Translations under genes and position numbers: made by a program
The notes under the pieces: generated by a model
Seen by the model: the letters and a program-made list of their open reading frames with translations, nothing else
Databases searched by the model: none
Told to the model about the DNA's origin: nothing
In this document: positions 34,710-40,057 of the stretch, in pieces
How positions within the stretch are numbered: the first letter of the stretch is position 1
Layout: every line of letters starts with the position of its first letter
NCBI GenBank assembly: GCA_903854475.1
Contig: CAINWP010000035.1
Span: 1 to 40,057 of the forward strand
Direction: 5' to 3'
Source: an uncultured Verrucomicrobiota bacterium
GTDB lineage: Bacteria > Verrucomicrobiota > Verrucomicrobiia > Limisphaerales > UBA9464
Length of the DNA: 40,057 bases

Positions 34710-35477
34710 TTATGTGGGAAGAGGTTTTGCGCAATGGGCGAGGGCAGTCAGTCGCAATCCTTCCAGCGTTAACCCAGGAACCACCGCCTCGATCTCCGGC
34801 AATCCTCGAGCAATGAGGGAAGCGTAGCCGCCGGTGGCCACGACCGGCAAGCGACGCACGCCTAGTTCTCGGCGCAGCTCGATGATGAGGCCACGCACCA
34901 AGCCCCGATAACCGAAGACGGCCCCGGAGAGCATCGCCTCCTCGGTGTTGCGGCCGACCACCCGCCGGGGATTCCGTATGCGGATTCGAGGCAGGAGCGC
35001 CGTCTTTTCGTGAAGATAATCCGTCATCGCCGAAAGCCCCGGGGCGATGATGCCGCCCACATACCGACCCGACTGGTCCACCACGTCGAAGGTGACCGCG
35101 GTGCCAAAATCGACGACCAGCGCTGGAGCTCCGTAGTGGTGATGTGCGGCGACCGCGTTAGCCAAGCGATCCTGACCAATAGTGTCCGGGTGGGGGTAAT
35201 CGATGCCCACGCCGCGCAACGACTGCGGGGTCAGTTGCAGAGGGTCTAAGTTCAACCGCGAGTGAGCCCATCCAGTCAGGAGGGGGGTTGCTTTCGGAAC
35301 CACACTGCAGAAACACAGTTGGTCGGGCATGCGCTTGGTAAGCAGCGCCTCGAGCAGTTCGGTTGCGGTCCCATCGGACCACGCCGAGGTGGGAATATCG
35401 CCCAGCGTTCGAAGGCTGCGCGGGCCGCCCAAGCCCACATGGGTGTGCGTGTTGCCCACGTCTAGCAGCAGCATCAT
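34710..35477 (-). CDS. coaX: Type III pantothenate kinase
   Basis: A 255-residue ASKHA-fold kinase that phosphorylates pantothenate, the first step of coenzyme A synthesis, needing a monovalent cation. LLDVGNTHTHVGL is the phosphate-1 motif with the catalytic aspartate, TIGQDRLANAVAA binds pantothenate, VVDFGTAVTFDVVD is the phosphate-2 motif, and YVGGIIAPGL follows. The ATG at 35477 overlaps the birA stop (ATGA), a common birA-coaX arrangement in bacteria. No separate coaA is visible in the window. Confidence 0.95.
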   Translation of the reverse strand: MMLLLDVGNTHTHVGLGGPRSLRTLGDIPTSAWSDGTATELLEALLTKRMPDQLCFCSVVPKATPLLTGWAHSRLNLDPLQLTPQSLRGVGIDYPHPDTIGQDRLANAVAAHHHYGAPALVVDFGTAVTFDVVDQSGRYVGGIIAPGLSAMTDYLHEKTALLPRIRIRNPRRVVGRNTEEAMLSGAVFGYRGLVRGLIIELRRELGVRRLPVVATGGYASLIARGLPEIEAVVPGLTLEGLRLTALAHCAKPLPT

Positions 35478-36466
35478 GGCGTCGGCCCCTTGGCTAAAGA
35501 CACGTCACCGCCGATGATGTGCTCCAGTCGCCCATGTTCAGTCCGGACGAGTAGGGCCCCGTCTTCATTGAGAGATTCGGCCCGGCCGACGACGACTCGG
35601 TCAGCCATCCGGATTGTTACCCGTTGACCGAGGGTGCTGCAGCGCCGCATCCATTCGTCGCTAATCTCATGAAAATCACCTCGACGGAGACGGCCATACG
35701 CGGCGTCCAACTCGGCGAGGACGGCGGCCGCGAGATCGGAGCGATCAAAGGTGCGCCCGCCTTCGATGCGCAGCGATGTGGCGATAGTACGCAATTCCTC
35801 GGGCATCTCCTCCGCACCCAAATTCACGTCGATACCGATGCCCAGCACCACGTGCCGGATGTGGTCGAGTTCGGCCCCGAGTTCCAGCAAGATGCCGGCC
35901 ACCTTTCGGGTGCCGAAGACGATGTCATTGGGCCACTTGATCTCGGGCTTCAGTCCGGTGTGGCGTTCTATCCCACGGGCCACGGCCACGGCGCTGACCA
36001 CGGTCAATTGCGTGGCGGCGGCAGGAGGAAGTTGCGGTCGGAGCAGAACGGAGAACCAGAGTCCTTTGCCCGACGGGGATATCCACTGCCGACCCAGGCG
36101 TCCCCGCCCGCGAGTTTGAGATTCGGCAAAGACAACAATGCCCTCGCGGACCGAGTCTCGGGCCATTTTTTCAACCACATCATTGGTGGAGGCCGTTACC
36201 TGGAAGACTTGGATATCGCGTCCGATGAGTTTGCCAGGCCCCAAGCGAGCGAGGAGATCGTCGGCGTGCAGGCGATCTGGGGAAGAGCGGAGTTGGTAGC
36301 CATGGTGTGGGCTGGCCTCGATGTCGTAGCCAGCCTTGCGAAGGTCCTCGATCCGGGACCAGATCGCAGCCCGGGAGACGCCTAGATCTTTGGCCAATGC
36401 GGCTCCAGAGATGCCGGCCTCTCCGGCGGCCCTCATTGCGGCCAGAATGCGAGTGTCGGGATTCAC
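35474..36466 (-). CDS. birA: Biotin operon repressor / biotin-protein ligase
   Basis: A 330-residue bifunctional BirA. Residues 1-60 are a winged helix (GISGAALAKDLGVSRAAIWSRIEDLRKAGYDI), which makes it a regulator as well as an enzyme. The ligase core has STNDVVEKMA, the biotinyl-AMP loop GRGRLGRQW, GLWFSVLLRP and IKWPNDIVF with KVAGILLE. The last about 50 residues form the SH3-like C-terminal domain. It charges the biotin carrier of acetyl-CoA carboxylase. The GTG start at 36466 overlaps the nadC stop (GTGA), and its own stop overlaps coaX. The operator it would bind is not identifiable here. Confidence 0.95.
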   Translation of the reverse strand: MNPDTRILAAMRAAGEAGISGAALAKDLGVSRAAIWSRIEDLRKAGYDIEASPHHGYQLRSSPDRLHADDLLARLGPGKLIGRDIQVFQVTASTNDVVEKMARDSVREGIVVFAESQTRGRGRLGRQWISPSGKGLWFSVLLRPQLPPAAATQLTVVSAVAVARGIERHTGLKPEIKWPNDIVFGTRKVAGILLELGAELDHIRHVVLGIGIDVNLGAEEMPEELRTIATSLRIEGGRTFDRSDLAAAVLAELDAAYGRLRRGDFHEISDEWMRRCSTLGQRVTIRMADRVVVGRAESLNEDGALLVRTEHGRLEHIIGGDVSLAKGPTP

Positions 36467-37317
36467 GGGAGGAAATCCAAACCGATGTCTACCGCACGGG
36501 CCGAATGGGTGAGTGCTCCGACTGAGATGAAATCAACCCCGGTCTCGGCAACAGCTCGGACGGTGGCCTCGTGAATGCCTCCGCTCGCCTCCGTCTGACA
36601 ACGGCCGGCGATGCGTCTCAAAGCCTCCCGCAATACCTCCAGGGGCATGTTATCCAGAAGAATCCCGTCAGCACCCGCCTCGGCTGCCCGCTGGGCTTGG
36701 TCCGGGGTGTCCGCCTCGACTTGCACAAACAAAGACTGAAATTGAGCGCGCGCGCGCTGGACTGCGGCGGTTACAGGGTCGGGAGCCGCGCCTGCCAGCG
36801 CCGCCAAATGGTTGTCCTTAATGAGGATCCGGTCATGGAGGCCCATCCGGTGGTTGACCCCGCCTCCGCAGCGCACCGCGTACTTCTCGAAGCGACGCCA
36901 GCCCGGGGTGGTCTTCCGGGTGTCCAAAATTCGGGTCCGGGTGCCCTCCAGCAAGTGGACATAGCGGGCGGTGGCAGTGGCGACCCCAGAGAGGCGCTGG
37001 ACGAAATTGAGGGCCACGCGTTCGGCCGATAGCAATGCCCGCGAGGGGCCTGAGACCTCCAGCAGCGTTGTTCCCGCTTCGCAGGGCTGCCCGTCTTCTA
37101 CGCACCGGCGGATCACGGCATTGGGAGCCAGTTCCCGGAAGGCGCCTTCAGCAAACGCCAAACCGGCGACCGTGAGGCGTTCACGAGCATTCATTCGCGC
37201 CGTGGAGGTGGCCTCGGGTGGGATGCAAGCCAAGCTCGTAGCGTCGCCACTACCGAGGTCTTCTTCTAGGGCCTGAATTAGGGCCGTTCGAATTAATTGA
37301 GGATCCAAGTGCTCCAC
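36463..37317 (-). CDS. nadC: Quinolinate phosphoribosyltransferase (NadC)
   Basis: A 284-residue enzyme that makes nicotinate mononucleotide from quinolinate and PRPP in NAD synthesis. Motifs are ALEEDLGSGDATS, ERVALNFVQRLSGVAT, ILDTRKTTPGWRRFEKYAVRCGGGVNHR, LIKDNHL, LLDNMPLE and EASGGI. No ATG sits at the expected place; a GTG at 37317 (VEHLDPQL) or a TTG at 37308 is likely the start. A longer frame to 37386 runs into foreign restriction-gene sequence and is rejected. The DNA just upstream is decayed accessory sequence, so the original promoter may have been replaced. It heads the nadC-birA-coaX-bcp operon. Confidence 0.93.
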   Translation of the reverse strand: MEHLDPQLIRTALIQALEEDLGSGDATSLACIPPEATSTARMNARERLTVAGLAFAEGAFRELAPNAVIRRCVEDGQPCEAGTTLLEVSGPSRALLSAERVALNFVQRLSGVATATARYVHLLEGTRTRILDTRKTTPGWRRFEKYAVRCGGGVNHRMGLHDRILIKDNHLAALAGAAPDPVTAAVQRARAQFQSLFVQVEADTPDQAQRAAEAGADGILLDNMPLEVLREALRRIAGRCQTEASGGIHEATVRAVAETGVDFISVGALTHSARAVDIGLDFLP

Positions 37318-37382
37318 GCCGGGAGGCTGCAAGAGTCTGCGTCGGAGGCGCAATCGACAAAGCGGTGCGTTGGAGCCCCGCT

Positions 37383-37541
37383 CCACCTGTCCCAGTCGTA
37401 GCCGTGCATCAGGTTGCAGACGATGCCGTGCTTCTCCAGCTTCACGGCGATGGCATGCGAGGTGTCGAAGGGCGGGTTCCCCTGACCGCCGCTCTCGGTG
37501 TATGTGATCCGCGCCTTTTTGAGCTGATCAGCGAGGTAGAA
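37383..37541 (-). pseudogene. Fragment of a type I restriction enzyme R subunit (DUF3387 type)
   Basis: About 53 codons read FYLADQLKKARITYTE and then FDTSHAIAVKLEKHGIVCNL plus MHGYDWDRW. This pattern resembles the DUF3387-side region of one HsdR subfamily (DQLK...TESGG.G.P..D...AV.L.EK). It has no start codon, begins directly after the ygjP stop in the same frame, and loses similarity near 37383. It does not continue the hsdR gene upstream, which is of another subfamily, so it looks like debris of a second restriction locus. The assignment comes from memory of the family and needs a search. Confidence 0.5.
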
Positions 37542-38172
37542 TTACTCCCTCCACACCTCGGATGACAATGGGAGTTCGTTCAGCTCGGCACGAGCTTCAC
37601 GCCAAGTTGGGTAGTGCTTCTGAAGGATAGCCATGAAGCGCTCACTGTGGGTTGGTTCCAGGAGGTGAGCGAGTTCATGAACGATGACGTATTCGAGCAG
37701 GTCCTTTGGCTTCTTCACCAGTTCTGTGTTGAGGCGGATGTGTCCGGCCTTGGGGTTGCAGCTTCCCCACTTCGTTTTCATCCGTTGCAGGAAGTAACCG
37801 GTGACCTTGACCTTCAGTTTTGGTTCCCACTTCTGGATGAGCGTCGGTACGACTTCGTGAAGGAGGGCTCTGTGCCACTCATGGATCACCTCGGCACGCT
37901 TCGCGGCATCGCTGCCGGGGCGGACGGTGAGGGTGATGCGCTTATGGTCGACGGAGACCGACGGCTTAGCATCGCGATGTCGGATCGTCATCAAGTGACG
38001 GCGGCCCCAGAGGGAGTGACTTTCCCGCTCGATGAATCGTCTGGGAGTTTCTCTCGCCTGCTGGGTCAGCTTTTCTTGCTGCATCCGAATCCATCCGAGC
38101 TTGGAAATGGCGTAGGCACGAGCCACTTCCAGACGCGTCCTTCTTGGCGCGACCAGGGTCACCCGGCTTACC
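37542..38172 (-). pseudogene. N-truncated YgjP/M48-type metallopeptidase
   Basis: About 210 codons of a DUF45/YgjP-type zinc metallopeptidase that often accompanies type I restriction genes. The zinc motif HELAHLLEPTHSERF (HExxH plus a third histidine) and MKTKWGSCNPKAGHIRLN are intact, and the C-terminus (SSEVWRE) looks complete. The N-terminus is missing by perhaps 25-30 residues: similarity begins at KVSRVTLVAPRR, exactly where hsdR similarity on the same strand stops. A GTG at 38162 could start a shortened protein, so some product is possible. A longer open frame to 38246 is hsdR sequence read in the wrong frame. I read it as left over from a deletion. Confidence 0.75.
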
Positions 38173-39814
38173 TTGGAAGATGCGGTAATAGTGGCAGGCG
38201 TCGTAGATGCTCGCGGCCACGAGAATCGCCGTCCCCCGGTCATCATTCAGCCGCGGCTTCGTGTCGAAATCGTGGATGATGCTGGCGGCGATGCGGGCCT
38301 TGCGCTCCTCGCCGCTCATCAGCTCCTCCATCGTCGCCCAGCGTTTCCGGATGATGGCTTTCTGAAAATTGTTCAGCGTTTTCGTCTTCTTCGCGAAGTA
38401 GGCTTCGATGTCCTTCGGCGAGGTAAGCCGCTGCGGCACATCGCGAGCCTCGTATTTCAAATCGAGCACCACCTTGTCGGCCACGGCCTCGTGAAACTTG
38501 TAGGTGTGGATGTAAGTGCCGAAAATATCCTGCGTCCGCAGCTTGGCCGCGTCCTTTTTAAGCAGCGGCGTGCCGGTGAAGCCGATGAAGAGCGCGTTCT
38601 CCAGCCAGCGTTTCATCTGCTTGTTCATGTCGCCGCCTTGGGTGCGGTGGCACTCATCCACGAAGACGTAGAAGCGGCCGTGGACCGGCGGCGGTGGGCC
38701 GGTGAGATCGGCGGGATCGAACTTGTGCAGGAGGGCGCCGAGCAGCCGGGGCGCGGCGGCACCGAGTTTGGCGACAAACTCCGCCCGATTCAGGATGCGG
38801 GGCGACGGCGAGTTCTCGCCGATAACCCCGGCGTTCTTCATTACGCCCTCGATTTGTTTGTCCAACTCGTCGCGGTCGGTGACGACGAGGATCCGGGCCT
38901 CGGGATCGTGTTCGAGCAGCCACTTGGCCAGCAGAACCATGAAGGATGCTCTTGCCGCTTCCTTGGGTGTGCCAGATGACGCCACCCTCGCGGATGCGAA
39001 TGCGTTCTTGGGCCGCCTTCACGCCCGCAAACTGATGCGGGCGCGGCACCTTCTTGATGCTGTTGTCGAAAATGATGAAGTTGCGGATCAGATCGAGGAG
39101 CCGGGACTTCTCGCACATCTCGGCGAGGGGCCGGTCCATCAGTGCACCGGCGGTGAGCGGGGCAGCGTCGGCCGATTTCCACTCTACAAAAAACTCCTCC
39201 CGCGTGGTCACCGTGCCGTAGCGCAATCCTTGGGAATCACTGCCCGCGAAAACGAGCTGCACGGTGGGAAAGAAACCTTTGTTGAAAATCTCCTCCTGGT
39301 TGGTGATGAGTTGCCGCACACCATCGGCGATTTCGACCGAGCTGCGCTTCAGCTCGATCACGCCGATCGCGATGCCGTTCAGGTAAAGGACGAGATCTGG
39401 CCGCCGTTCGTAGCCGCCGCGCAAGGTCACTTCCTCGGCGAGGGCGAAGTCGTTGTTCTCCGGGTGCGCCCAATCCACCAAATGCACCTGCTCGTTCGGC
39501 TTTCCGACGGCGATCTGCACCGAGACTCCGTAGCGCAGCAATTGGTAGGTGCGCAGGTTGGCCTGATAAAGGGTGACGCCGGTAGCGTCGGTGGCGGCCA
39601 TCAGCTTTTGAAGGGCAGCGGAAATGTGCGCCTCGGAGTATCCGCGCTTCTGAAGGTTTGCCCGCAGCAAATTCTCCTCGATGCAGCGGTTGTTCTCCCG
39701 CTTGTGCCACTCGCCAAGGTAGCGGTAGCCCAGGCAATCGGGCCGGGCCGTGTTCGTGAACAGCGCGATAACGCGGTTCTGCGTTTTGCGCTCGGATCGG
39801 GGGATTTCAGGCAT
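38170..39814 (-). pseudogene. hsdR: Type I restriction enzyme R subunit, frameshifted and truncated
   Basis: From ATG 39814 ([19 protein letters not shown]) this is the R subunit of a type I restriction system: an N-terminal PD-(D/E)XK nuclease ([11 protein letters not shown]...IGVIELKRS), the helicase Walker A HTQGSGKS, and the Walker B-like [14 protein letters not shown], then FIGFTGTPLL and LVAASIYDACHYYRIFQ. One extra A:T pair near 38942-38943 shifts the frame right after GSGKS, so the nuclease part (about 295 residues) is cut from the motor; the second frame resumes at [15 protein letters not shown]. The gene stops matching after RIFQ (about 38170), where the ygjP-like sequence begins in another frame. 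The second RecA domain and the C-terminal helical part are absent, against over 1000 residues in intact members. The R subunit cannot be functional as read. Confidence 0.88.
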
Positions 39815-39832
39815 TGCGCGATGAGTTGATGG

Positions 39833-40057
39833 CTATTTGAGGACTTCCCAATGTCCGCCCTTAGCCGGTCCGACACGACCGATGATTTCATCGGATTTCA
39901 GGCGATTGATCAGGCGCTCAATAGTCCGTTCCGTCCGCCTGAGTCTGCCGGCTAGCTCAGGAATCGTGATGTCGGGCTTCTCTTTTATTAGGAGCACAAT
40001 TTTCCCCGACATTTTCCCCGACATTTTCCCCGACATTTTCCCCGACATTTTCCCCGA
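39833..40057 (-). CDS. C-terminus of AlbA_2/RecG-like DNA-binding protein (partial)
   Basis: At least 74 codons, open to the window edge. The tail is a winged helix: KIVLLIKEKPDITIPELAGRL, RTERTIERLINRLKSDEIIG and a GPAKGGHWEVLK end. This is the usual C-terminus of AAA_4/Schlafen-AlbA_2 'putative DNA-binding' proteins, which often sit between hsdS and hsdR. It is preceded by tandem SGKM tetrapeptides encoded by a 12-bp repeat. The stop is 18 bases before the hsdR start, so it was part of the same operon. The ATG codons inside the repeat are probably not the true start. Confidence 0.7.
   Translation of the reverse strand, partial: SGKMSGKMSGKMSGKMSGKIVLLIKEKPDITIPELAGRLRRTERTIERLINRLKSDEIIGRVGPAKGGHWEVLK
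39999..40057 (-). repeat. 12-bp tandem repeat inside coding sequence
   Basis: Four full and one partial copy of ATTTTCCCCGAC (plus strand) run to the window edge. On the coding strand they read SGKM/SGKI in frame. Because 12 is a multiple of 3, copy-number change alters protein length without breaking the frame. Confidence 0.9.

Noticed and set aside
37966-38246. Extended N-terminus for the YgjP-type protein
   Set aside because: The residues upstream of KVSRVTLVAP are hsdR sequence read out of frame.

Overview
The window reads as chromosome of a Gram-negative bacterium, most probably a member of the Verrucomicrobiota (an inference from gene style: PPi-type phosphofructokinase, PocR/AraC regulators, secreted CBM9-like proteins, Gfo/Idh/MocA oxidoreductases, few Shine-Dalgarno sites, and intergenic repeats). 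WaaA and an outer-membrane efflux factor show an outer membrane. Base composition is GC-rich, with AT-richer pockets in the non-coding stretches at about 12.2-12.5 kb and 14.4-14.6 kb. No rRNA, tRNA, CRISPR array or intact transposase was recognised.

Layout. 0-3 kb: threonine aldolase (ltaE) and PPi-dependent phosphofructokinase (pfp), the latter with a clear intrinsic terminator. 2.9-10.1 kb: a heavy-metal (probably Cu/Ag) RND efflux operon on the minus strand: small secreted Cys/His protein, outer-membrane factor, adaptor with a metal-binding domain at one end and a DUF3347-like domain at the other, then the RND pump; the last three genes overlap by 4 bp at each junction. 10.1-11.6 kb: a zinc-ribbon protein divergent from a LacI-type regulator. 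11.6-16.1 kb: a secreted CBM9-like/ThuA-like protein and a secreted alpha/beta hydrolase, embedded in long non-coding stretches that carry repeats. 16.1-18.2 kb: universal stress protein and CBM48 glycogen-binding protein, divergent from a radical SAM protein.

18.3-23.2 kb (plus strand): PocR-AraC regulator, PAS histidine kinase and NarL-type response regulator (4-bp overlap), TerC-type membrane protein and a class V PLP enzyme. 23.3-27.1 kb (minus): FAH-family enzyme and a CysT-CysW-CysA sulfate-type ABC transporter without a binding protein. 27.2-28.6 kb (plus): PpnP nucleoside phosphorylase and an orphan sugar-type periplasmic binding protein. 28.6-34.0 kb (minus): WaaA, purine nucleoside phosphorylase, an oxidoreductase coupled to an unknown protein, and a LarA-like protein. 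34.2-37.3 kb (minus): a tight cofactor/redox operon nadC-birA-coaX-bcp.

37.4-40.06 kb is the accessory end: a decayed type I restriction locus. It holds the C-terminus of an AlbA_2/RecG-like DNA-binding protein with a 12-bp tandem repeat, an hsdR gene with a one-base frameshift in Walker A and a deletion that joins it to an N-truncated YgjP-type metallopeptidase, and a second, unrelated HsdR fragment. The strongest non-gene signals are two diverged copies of a roughly 165-bp repeat at opposite ends of a 15-kb stretch, an A-B-B-A arranged intergenic repeat cluster at 11.97-12.21 kb, and a perfect 14-bp palindrome just upstream of the CBM9 gene.
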